A stretch of DNA of 5,391 bases, taken from positions 1 to 5,391 of the forward strand of contig WJKA01000144.1 in NCBI GenBank assembly GCA_014729375.1. Reading direction: 5' to 3'. Below, one piece after another: positions 1-5,391 of this stretch (position 1 is its first letter; the number at the start of each line of letters is the position of its first letter). The notes under the pieces are model-generated. The model saw nothing but the letters and a program-made list of their open reading frames with translations. It did no database searches and had not been told where the DNA came from. The stretch comes from Chitinivibrionales bacterium. GTDB taxonomy: Bacteria > Fibrobacterota > Chitinivibrionia > Chitinivibrionales > WJKA01. A program made the translations under genes and the position numbers.

Positions 1-1
1 C

Positions 2-1081
2 GGACCAGATATGAACACAATGGCAACCGGTATTGGCTCGTTTTCTACAGAGCCGTCAGGGGCAGAGCTGTTTATTAACGGGGAATATGCCGGCAAAACG
101 CCTCTTTTACGCGAGCTGGGGCAGGGAAATCATGCAATTTCATTATCATATCTGAATTACCACCCCTGCGATACGTCAATTACAATTGTGCAGGGAGAAA
201 AGCAGTCGTTTGCTGCCAGGCTGGAGCGGGTGGTCACCGTGGATACAATCCACCCGAAAAGTGCCGCCAAACCCGCGCCGGAGAAGGAAAAACGCGGGCT
301 TCTCTCTATTTTTCGCAAGCTGCGACGGGAACCGGAACCCGGTCCCGCGCCAAAGCCTGCCGACCGGATTACAAAACATCCTGCATATATCAAAGCAATG
401 AATGACATGAAATTCGGACGATACGCAACGGCAATAGAACGACTCGCCCCCCTGGTGTCCATACAGAATGCAGCACCTGAAAGTAAAAGCATTGTTCTTG
501 AAAAAATCGCGCTGTGCTATAAAAAGGACCGCCGGTTCGATAAAGCACTTTCTGTGTATACCACCATGTACGAGTTTGTTGAAAGCAGATCGAAAAAGGA
601 CAACCTGCTGTGGGAAATGATTACCATTAAAATTGACAGGATGCAGGATTACGAACATGCGGAAATGGACCTTGTCGAATATCTGATAGCTTATCCCGAT
701 GGGATCTGGCTTTCCGAAGCATATATCAGACTTGCTGAAATCCAGTATCTGCTCGACAAACCGGAAGCTTCGGCCCGCACCTATAAAAAGCATATCGAAC
801 ATTTCGCCGGCTCTCAGGAGGCCGGACAGTCGATCTATGCCCTTGCACAGATATGCCGCACCGAACTTGATGACTGCAGCAGGGCGATACAATGGTATAC
901 GAGGCTTATCTCGGAATATCCCCGGAGCACCTATAAAGAAAATTGCATATTCTGGCGCGCAGAATGCTTTTCCCGCCTTGGCAGAAGCAAAGAAGCAAAA
1001 AAAGAATATCAACACTATCTTTCCCATTTTCCCACAGGACGGTGGAAACAGGCGGCTGCAGCACGCATGCAGGCACGGTAG
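2..1081 (+). CDS. PEGA domain and TPR repeat protein, probably 5'-truncated by the window edge
   Basis: The first ATG is at 11 (356 residues to the TAG at 1079-1081; residues are numbered from that ATG), but the frame is open back to base 2. I think the true start lies outside, because no Shine-Dalgarno precedes the ATG, there is no signal peptide, and the PEGA domain begins almost at residue 1. Residues 8-72 form a PEGA domain: PSGAELFING then GKTP (28-31) is the family signature; PEGA is a small beta-sandwich seen in envelope, FecR-type and kinase proteins. Residues 83-118 are a Pro/Lys/Arg-rich linker with a basic amphipathic stretch around 95-106. Residues 124-345 contain about six helical hairpins of TPR type (roughly 124-152, 160-192, 196-230, 235-268, 272-306, 309-345), the last resembling BamD/CpoB-like repeats. 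A scaffold or protein-binding role at the envelope is inferred; there is no catalytic motif. It lies 10 bases before the next gene, so the two are probably co-transcribed. An N-terminal FecR, kinase or membrane segment could exist upstream. Confidence 0.85.
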   Translation, partial: GPDMNTMATGIGSFSTEPSGAELFINGEYAGKTPLLRELGQGNHAISLSYLNYHPCDTSITIVQGEKQSFAARLERVVTVDTIHPKSAAKPAPEKEKRGLLSIFRKLRREPEPGPAPKPADRITKHPAYIKAMNDMKFGRYATAIERLAPLVSIQNAAPESKSIVLEKIALCYKKDRRFDKALSVYTTMYEFVESRSKKDNLLWEMITIKIDRMQDYEHAEMDLVEYLIAYPDGIWLSEAYIRLAEIQYLLDKPEASARTYKKHIEHFAGSQEAGQSIYALAQICRTELDDCSRAIQWYTRLISEYPRSTYKENCIFWRAECFSRLGRSKEAKKEYQHYLSHFPTGRWKQAAAARMQAR

Positions 1082-1091
1082 AAAACAGAAA

Positions 1092-1442
1092 ATGAATAAT
1101 CCGCCACAATCAGTCAACCAAATGCAGACAACCAGGGTGTACATTCTTTTCACTGTATGCACCCTGCTTTTCTGCGCGTATCGGGACAATCCGGCGGACC
1201 CGCAAAGTCCGCACTTTCAGGGTGATCAGCTCAGGGTAGAATCGATCTCTGTTTCCCGGGACACAGTCTATGCAGGAGACACCGCGACAATCACTGTTAC
1301 GGTGAATTACAGCGATGGTTCGAGTAAAAAAATTAATCACAACGGCCCGTTCACAGAACCGGGCCTTCACTACATCACCTACCCCCTTGTTCACGATTCC
1401 ACCGCGATTACCGTTCTGGACACGCAGGCCCGGAATTTCTGA
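1092..1442 (+). CDS. small putative lipoprotein with an Ig-like domain
   Basis: This gene encodes 116 residues from the ATG at 1092; a second in-frame ATG at 1122 (Met11) would give a more compact signal peptide, so the start is uncertain. Neither has a clear Shine-Dalgarno, and with only 10 bases after the previous stop, translational coupling is likely. Residues 15-27 are a hydrophobic segment after Arg15, ending in LLFC at Cys28. This resembles a lipobox, but Phe at -1 is unusual where Gly, Ala or Ser is expected. The following residues YRDNPADPQSP (30-40) match a DNPxDP motif I associate with the mature start of lipoproteins in Fibrobacterota-like genomes, which supports lipidation. Residues 48-112 alternate beta-strand-like segments, with VSRDTVYAGD and TVTVNYSDGS resembling bacterial Ig-like (Big) domains. 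The protein is short for an adhesin and has only one such domain. A surface or periplasmic lipoprotein of unknown function is the best call; a remnant of a longer multi-Ig protein is possible. Confidence 0.7.
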   Translation: MNNPPQSVNQMQTTRVYILFTVCTLLFCAYRDNPADPQSPHFQGDQLRVESISVSRDTVYAGDTATITVTVNYSDGSSKKINHNGPFTEPGLHYITYPLVHDSTAITVLDTQARNF

Positions 1443-1460
1443 ACTTTTTTGCTGTTTTTC
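1414..1460 (+). terminator. weak candidate Rho-independent terminator after the lipoprotein gene
   Basis: TTCTGG (1414-1419) can pair with CCGGAA (1430-1435) as a 6-bp stem with one G-U pair and a 10-base loop. T-rich sequence follows (1436-1460, including T6 at 1445-1450), but the T run does not directly abut the stem. A second, AT-rich 7-bp pairing, TTTCTGA 1436-1442 with TCAGAAA 1462-1468, overlaps it. A terminator is expected here because a promoter follows at 1483, but neither hairpin is strong. Confidence 0.25.
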
Positions 1461-1482
1461 ATCAGAAACTTAAACCTTTTCT

Positions 1483-1512
1483 TTGAAATAATCGACTACT
1501 ATATGGTACAAT
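1483..1512 (+). promoter_or_regulatory. sigma-70-type promoter for the secreted protein gene
   Basis: TTGAAA at 1483-1488 (5 of 6 to TTGACA) and TACAAT at 1507-1512 (5 of 6 to TATAAT) are separated by 18 bases in an AT-rich gap. The predicted transcription start is near 1519, giving a leader of about 30 bases before the ATG at 1548. The -10 box overlaps the inverted repeat at 1504-1524, so a bound regulator could block it. Confidence 0.55.
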
Positions 1513-1524
1513 AAAAATGTACCA
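1504..1524. promoter_or_regulatory. perfect inverted repeat over the -10 box, possible operator
   Basis: TGGTACA (1504-1510) and TGTACCA (1518-1524) are exact reverse complements separated by seven bases (ATAAAAA). The left arm contains most of the -10 box and the right arm covers the predicted start of transcription. This geometry suits a dimeric repressor site. As RNA it would be only partly transcribed, so an operator is more likely than a leader hairpin. No regulator gene is in the window. Confidence 0.4.
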
Positions 1525-1530
1525 ACTCAA

Positions 1531-1538
1531 GAGAGGGG
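1531..1538 (+). promoter_or_regulatory. ribosome binding site for the secreted protein gene
   Basis: The purine run GAGAGGGG lies 9 bases before the ATG at 1548 and is the clearest Shine-Dalgarno in the window. It fixes this ATG as the start in preference to the ATG at 1560 (Met5), which would be too far away. Confidence 0.65.
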
Positions 1539-1547
1539 ACGTATTAT

Positions 1548-2921
1548 ATGAATAACCATATGTGTGGATATGCAAAACTTTCATGGCTTGTTCTCCTGTT
1601 CACGGCTGCGGCGTTTTCTCAGGCACCGCTGTTCCATGATGATTTCTCTTCAGGAGCAGGAAACTGGGTAGTTCTGAGCGGCAATCCGGATATCGATGCC
1701 ACCGGCGGCGTACTTTCCGTAACAAACAGCGAAGCAAGCTATGCAATTATCAAACACGACTCACTTCTTACCGATTTCACCTTTTCAGTTACAGTCGCTG
1801 CAGTATCTTCACCCTACACCAACCTGGGTGTCTGCTTTTGCCTCAGTGACGCCGGCCACGGCTACTATGCAGTCGTAAACAGTTCACAGCAATTCAGCGT
1901 AGCGGTCATGCAAACCGGAAGACTGCTCTATGCAGCGCCCAACTCACACATTCACGCAGTAACCAATAAAATTACAGTCAGCAAATACAATGACTCGATC
2001 AGCATCTATATCAACGACCACTTTTGCGCCACGATTGAAGACACTGCCGGCTGCAGCGGCGATATCGCGCTCCTAGTCCCCGGCGGTATCAATGCGGAAT
2101 ATGATGATGCAACGATCAGCGATGTTCCCGTATCGACACCACCGATTGCCTGTTTCAGTGATGATTTTGACGACGGCGACCTCACCGGGTGGTATACGAA
2201 TATTGCCGACGGCGAGGCAACGGCCGCTGCAGGTACAATGCAGATCGCAATACCGTCGACCGGAAAAGGGACCAATGTATGGGTAAACGGCGGATTCGAA
2301 AATGCATCCGTAAAGGCAACCGTTTCACACACTGCCGGCTCTCAGGACAGCCTGTACGGCATTACACTCGGAACAATTTCGGTCACCCAGCTTCCCACAA
2401 CAGGTCTCAGTACCGTGTATAATATTATGGGGTTTCTGATCAACGCAAATCGCCGCTACGCCAAGATGACTCCTGAAGGTCAGATTACTACATACCCGCC
2501 GCAATCGGATATCAACGGCACCGCTGATTCGCTTGAAATCAGGACTGGAGATAATTTTTATCACTTTATCGTCAATGGAACGATAATCGATTCACTTGCG
2601 GTTGACGCTTCATTTCAACCGATTTCCGCCGGTTTTTTTGCCGGCGGCGATTTAACCATTGCATGCGACAATTTCATGGCCGGGCAGGGATCGGAATACC
2701 AGTGTCCGGCAGTGCCGGCACGGGAAACCTTCACCATGAAATCCGCAACCGCGGCTTTGCAGGATAATTTTATACTCTATGACATTTCAGGAAGAAAAAT
2801 ATCAAAAATCAGCAACAGTTCATATAAAGATGTATGTTCACGGCTTTCCCGGGGAATCTATTTGTCCGTTAACAAGGAGCATTCCCTGGTGAAACCGGTC
2901 CCATTTGATAACTCAAGATAA
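1548..2921 (+). CDS. secreted protein with two LamG-like beta-sandwich modules and a T9SS-like C-terminal sorting tail
   Basis: This gene encodes 457 residues. A Sec signal peptide is clear: Lys10, hydrophobic core 11-23, and probable cleavage after AFS (22-24). Two related modules follow, about 27-192 and 202-377. Each opens with an aromatic-rich DDF motif (DDFSSGAGNW at 31-40 and DDFDDGDLTGW at 205-215) and closes with an acidic strand (YDDATISDV near 185-193; DLTIACDNF near 368-376). This pattern is typical of concanavalin/LamG-like jelly-roll folds that often bind carbohydrate; I see no catalytic residues. After a linker, residues 405-452 resemble a type A T9SS sorting domain: NFILYDISGRK, then SRGIYLSV, then a short basic end. 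It is short and lacks the NP-containing first strand usual in the family. Known T9SS cargos cross the outer membrane and are often anchored to the surface, so a surface or released glycan-binding protein is inferred. The gene has its own promoter and terminator and is followed by a PorV-like barrel gene. Confidence 0.85.
   Translation: MNNHMCGYAKLSWLVLLFTAAAFSQAPLFHDDFSSGAGNWVVLSGNPDIDATGGVLSVTNSEASYAIIKHDSLLTDFTFSVTVAAVSSPYTNLGVCFCLSDAGHGYYAVVNSSQQFSVAVMQTGRLLYAAPNSHIHAVTNKITVSKYNDSISIYINDHFCATIEDTAGCSGDIALLVPGGINAEYDDATISDVPVSTPPIACFSDDFDDGDLTGWYTNIADGEATAAAGTMQIAIPSTGKGTNVWVNGGFENASVKATVSHTAGSQDSLYGITLGTISVTQLPTTGLSTVYNIMGFLINANRRYAKMTPEGQITTYPPQSDINGTADSLEIRTGDNFYHFIVNGTIIDSLAVDASFQPISAGFFAGGDLTIACDNFMAGQGSEYQCPAVPARETFTMKSATAALQDNFILYDISGRKISKISNSSYKDVCSRLSRGIYLSVNKEHSLVKPVPFDNSR
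2626..2647. repeat. GC-rich inverted repeat with a T7 loop inside the secreted protein gene
   Basis: CCGCCGG (2626-2632) and CCGGCGG (2641-2647) are exact reverse complements around TTTTTTTG. The codons read Ser-Ala-Gly-Phe-Phe-Ala-Gly-Gly, so the repeat is compatible with ordinary coding in a Gly/Ala-rich turn. No T run follows the right arm, so it is not a terminator in the forward direction. Confidence 0.5.
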
Positions 2922-2939
2922 TGGTACCCTTTCTTTTTT
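2897..2939 (+). terminator. Rho-independent terminator overlapping the stop codon of the secreted protein gene
   Basis: GGT-C-CCATT (2897-2905) pairs with AATGG-T-ACC (2920-2928): eight base pairs with one C/T mismatch. A smaller TTGA/TCAA pairing (2905-2908 with 2913-2916) is possible within the loop. The stem is followed almost directly by a T-rich tract (TTTCTTTTTT, 2930-2939). The TAA stop (2919-2921) lies in the right arm. The position and T tract fit termination, but the stem is only moderately strong, so some read-through into the next gene is plausible. Confidence 0.5.
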
Positions 2940-2962
2940 GTGAATGGGATTTTCCACGTAAC

Positions 2963-2970
2963 GAAGGTGG
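2963..2970 (+). promoter_or_regulatory. ribosome binding site for the GTG-started barrel-TPR gene
   Basis: GAAGGTGG ends six bases before the GTG at 2977. It decides the start: no in-frame ATG occurs until far inside the barrel domain, and this GTG places a signal peptide immediately at the N-terminus. CCAC at 2954-2957 could pair weakly with GTGG (2967-2970) in the site, but four pairs are too few to claim control. Confidence 0.6.
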
Positions 2971-2976
2971 TGTGTT

Positions 2977-5391
2977 GTGAATTCAGCAAAATCATGCAGG
3001 TGTCGGGGTAACCGGAAACGTGTAATCTTCCTTGTGCTTTGCTTCCTCCCCTTTACCGTTTTTAAGCTTTATTCGTACGAGGGAAGCGGGGGGTATGATG
3101 CGCCGTATTTTCAGGCGGATTTTTACCAGGACCTCGGCGACTACTCCTCTGCCCTTGTCAACCCGGCGCTTTTGTACCGGGTAAACCAGGTCCATTTTGA
3201 TGCGGGTTTTTACCGGTGGTCGCTCGGTCACTGGGGCTACCAGCAGCTTGCACTTCAGATCCCGATCCGGCGGAACCAGACTGCGGGTTTTACTATCATT
3301 AATGCAGGGACCAGCATCGACCCCAAGAAGATCGACCCGGACAGTTGGAATATCGTTGATGATCCTGATGCGGGGACGCGTTTTTCCGACAGTTGGATTG
3401 TTGGTAATTACGGAGTGCGGCTTCTGCCGTGGCTGATGCTGGGTGGTAATGTCAAATTCCGGTTGCAGAACCAGTTTGGTGAAACCTCGGTGAGTAATTA
3501 CCCGGGACTTGACTTTGGCGTATATTTGAACCCGCTTGATCATTACCGGTTCGGCGACCTTGGTTTCAGCCTCAATTTTCAGGATATTCTTCCGTCGCAG
3601 GTCGAGTGGAAAAGCGGTGGTGACATAATCAAGAGCAAGGTCACGACCCGTCTTCGTGCGGGAATCCGCTATTCGGTTTTCAACGACAAGCTTGTTGGTA
3701 ATGTCGAGACGGTAATTGACAATGCATTTTCCGATATCTGGCAGGGGCTGATCGACAGTGCGGAGTTTTTCGATATCGACACGGCGACCAACAGCTATGA
3801 TGTCGACAAAAAGAGTCTTAATGCGTTAAAGAAGCAGCTCCGGTTGAGCGGTCATCTCAAGTGGCAGTTTATTCCGCAGTTGTGGCTTAAAGCAGGATGG
3901 AACAACAACAACATACCGTATGTTGGTCTGAATGCGAATTTGATGTTTCCACTTCCTGAGATGATCAATTACATGGCGGTGGACATGCATTTCGGGTACG
4001 GTTTTATCGAAGAGATACTTCTTGACAAGGATGAGCGCGGTTTTACGTTCATGAGCAAGTTTGTTTTTGATGTTGGCCCGACGCGTGAGCAGCGGGAGAG
4101 CAAACGGCTGTACGACAAGCTGATTCTTGCACCGATGAATGCGTATAACGAAGCGATGCGTCTGTATGTAGCGGGGAAATACTGGCTTGCCTCATATGCG
4201 TTCGGTAAAGTGATTACGCTGTTTCCGAATTTTCATTTGAATGACAAGGCCTCGTTTTACATGGGTAACTGCTACCGGTTTCTGTATATGCACGACATTG
4301 CCCGCGAGGTGTATGAAGATGCGCTTGAGCAATACACGACGTCTGAGATGCGTGCGAAGTATCTGTATGGGTTGATGCATATCGATTACCGTGAGGAGAA
4401 ATACGATGATGCGTTGAAGCAGCATGCGTTTATCGTGAATCTGTACCCTGAGAGTGATATCCGGAGTGATGCGGACTATCTTGCGGGCGAGGTCCATTTT
4501 GCCCGGAAGAACTATCATGCTGCCGAGGAGCTTTTTGCCAAGCTTCAGCCGGGTGATCCGTCCTATTTGTATGCTCAGTACACGCTTGCGATAATCAACA
4601 TTGAGAACAAGAAGACGCAGGCTGCGATCGGGAACCTGAGAAGCGTAGTAGAAGACACGTCGCTTGAATCCGGGAAGCTTCTGTTGATTGATGCGGCGAA
4701 CACGAAACTTGGTCATCTGTACTTTGAGGATGTCGAGCTCCGGAAAGCGGTAGAGTCGTACAAGCGGGTGAGCGAGGGTTCTCCGTATGCAGATGAAGCG
4801 CTGATCGGTATGGCGTGGTCGTGGATCAAGGTCAACCAGCCTGGTCCGTGCGCTCAAACGTTGAACCATCTGATCAGCCGGTATCCTGAGTCGCCGCTGA
4901 TCCCGGAGGCCTATTTGCTCCGTGGCTATGCTGGAATGCTGCAGAAGCGGTATTCTGCGGCGCGGTCCGATCTTGAGAAATGCATGGAGCTGTGCAGCGA
5001 GGATTATATCACGGAATCGGACCTTGACCGGCGCAAAACAAAATTTGACAACACGGTAGAGTCGTTCCGTCCGACAGGTGAGGAGATCAAGAAGAATGCA
5101 CTTCGGCGGCCGACCAACCAGACCCTTGAGGAGCGCACGGAGCTGAAGGCTGAGTATGATGAGTTTGCACGGGCCAATGAAGACTTTTTCGAATACACGC
5201 TTCTTGCCAAATCACACAAAAAATTCCTTCGCCGGAAAGACCAGATCCTGATGGATGCCGAATATGCACTTGCAAAAGTGATAAGCCTGATGGGTACTGA
5301 TGACCGGGCCATTAAAAAGGAGCGGGAAAAGGCACAGGAGCTCGATGAAGAAATCCAGAAACTCCAGGAAGAGCTCCAGGATATTGAGTAG
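2977..5391 (+). CDS. PorV/FadL-like outer-membrane beta-barrel fused to TPR repeats and a C-terminal coiled coil
   Basis: This gene encodes 804 residues from a GTG start and is complete, with TAG as the last three bases of the window. Residues 8-34 form a signal peptide: basic RCRGNRKR, then a hydrophobic core 16-29, with cleavage near 33-35. Residues 35-367 look like a PorV/PorQ/FadL-type barrel: an early SALVNPALL motif (58-66, compare the NPA signature of these families), amphipathic strands with Gly and aromatic residues, GLDFGVYLNP (177-186), and a final strand ending FVFDVG (362-367). Residues 384-675 hold about eight TPR-type hairpins (388-417, 422-455, 459-492, 496-528, 529-560, 571-604, 605-641, 643-675), several with a Tyr-Pro or Phe-Pro turn. 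Residues 680-804 are charged and helical, ending in a heptad-like Glu/Lys/Leu coiled coil (about 777-804). PorV and PorQ proteins usually stop after the barrel, so the TPR half is an addition. In FadL-type barrels both ends face the periplasm, so the TPRs are inferred to be periplasmic and to bind a partner there. A role in T9SS cargo handling is suggested by the preceding gene but not shown. Confidence 0.82.
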   Translation: MNSAKSCRCRGNRKRVIFLVLCFLPFTVFKLYSYEGSGGYDAPYFQADFYQDLGDYSSALVNPALLYRVNQVHFDAGFYRWSLGHWGYQQLALQIPIRRNQTAGFTIINAGTSIDPKKIDPDSWNIVDDPDAGTRFSDSWIVGNYGVRLLPWLMLGGNVKFRLQNQFGETSVSNYPGLDFGVYLNPLDHYRFGDLGFSLNFQDILPSQVEWKSGGDIIKSKVTTRLRAGIRYSVFNDKLVGNVETVIDNAFSDIWQGLIDSAEFFDIDTATNSYDVDKKSLNALKKQLRLSGHLKWQFIPQLWLKAGWNNNNIPYVGLNANLMFPLPEMINYMAVDMHFGYGFIEEILLDKDERGFTFMSKFVFDVGPTREQRESKRLYDKLILAPMNAYNEAMRLYVAGKYWLASYAFGKVITLFPNFHLNDKASFYMGNCYRFLYMHDIAREVYEDALEQYTTSEMRAKYLYGLMHIDYREEKYDDALKQHAFIVNLYPESDIRSDADYLAGEVHFARKNYHAAEELFAKLQPGDPSYLYAQYTLAIINIENKKTQAAIGNLRSVVEDTSLESGKLLLIDAANTKLGHLYFEDVELRKAVESYKRVSEGSPYADEALIGMAWSWIKVNQPGPCAQTLNHLISRYPESPLIPEAYLLRGYAGMLQKRYSAARSDLEKCMELCSEDYITESDLDRRKTKFDNTVESFRPTGEEIKKNALRRPTNQTLEERTELKAEYDEFARANEDFFEYTLLAKSHKKFLRRKDQILMDAEYALAKVISLMGTDDRAIKKEREKAQELDEEIQKLQEELQDIE

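Noticed and set aside
699..1091. Plus-strand frame starting at 699 as a longer version of the lipoprotein gene
   Set aside because: The part before 1092 overlaps the TPR coding region out of frame and shows no domain pattern. The signal-peptide-like start at 1092 or 1122 explains the real gene.
176..1189. Long minus-strand open frame (337 residues) opposite the PEGA-TPR gene
   Set aside because: Its translation is Cys/Phe-rich low-plausibility sequence with no family resemblance, and the plus-strand frame has clear PEGA and TPR patterns. It is a codon-usage shadow.
1344..1365. Hairpin GGCCCG...CGGGCC inside the lipoprotein gene as a terminator or attenuator
   Set aside because: It lies within coding sequence (Gly-Pro ... 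Pro-Gly codons) and no T run follows.
2712..2721. Ten-base palindrome GTGCCGGCAC as a protein-binding site
   Set aside because: CCGG-rich palindromes recur in this gene because of Ala/Gly codons, and there is no promoter nearby.
2922..2976. A separate promoter for the barrel-TPR gene in the 55-base gap
   Set aside because: I found no pair of -35 and -10 boxes with acceptable spacing. A TATACT at 2771-2776 lacks a matching -35. Transcription may come from read-through or an unrecognised promoter.
2992..3543. Minus-strand open frame (183 residues) opposite the barrel region
   Set aside because: It shows no recognisable motif and is fully covered by the signal peptide and barrel coding frame.
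4192..4869. Minus-strand open frame (225 residues) opposite the TPR region
   Set aside because: It is Arg/Leu/Ile-rich with no domain pattern and no ribosome site, and the plus strand shows regular TPR repeats across it.

Overview
The window is a gene-dense, all-plus-strand stretch holding four protein genes and no RNA gene, insertion sequence or CRISPR array. The encoded proteins point to a diderm bacterium that invests in envelope and surface proteins: a PEGA-TPR protein, a probable small lipoprotein whose mature start carries a 'DNPxDP' motif, a secreted two-module beta-sandwich protein ending in a type IX secretion (T9SS)-like sorting tail, and a PorV/FadL-like outer-membrane barrel fused to TPR repeats. 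This combination fits the Fibrobacterota/Bacteroidota (FCB) group. My best guess is a Fibrobacterota relative (Chitinispirillum/Chitinivibrio-like), but this is inference from protein style, not from a marker gene.

Layout. Positions 2-1081 hold the C-terminal part, or all, of a PEGA-TPR protein whose frame is open to the left edge. Ten bases later a short gene (1092-1442) encodes a putative lipoprotein with an Ig-like fold; these two look like the end of one operon. The gap 1443-1547 contains T-rich tracts, then a good sigma-70-type promoter (TTGAAA-N18-TACAAT) whose -10 box lies inside a perfect 7-bp inverted repeat, then a purine-rich ribosome binding site. This starts a new unit with the secreted protein (1548-2921), which ends in a plausible Rho-independent terminator overlapping its stop codon. 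After 55 bases a GTG-started gene (2977-5391) encodes the 804-residue barrel-TPR-coiled-coil protein, which is complete and stops at the last base of the window.

How the parts may work together. In known T9SS, a PorV-type barrel receives cargo by its C-terminal sorting domain at the outer membrane. Here a cargo-like protein with such a tail lies directly before a PorV-like barrel carrying an added TPR superhelix. A dedicated cargo/receptor pair is the most interesting hypothesis in the window, but it rests on adjacency and on weak family recognition. The PEGA-TPR and lipoprotein genes upstream are also envelope-type proteins and may or may not be connected.

The wobble-base usage of the 804-residue gene (G/T-rich up to about position 5190, then more A/C) differs visibly from that of the secreted-protein gene before it, which suggests different histories for neighbouring genes.
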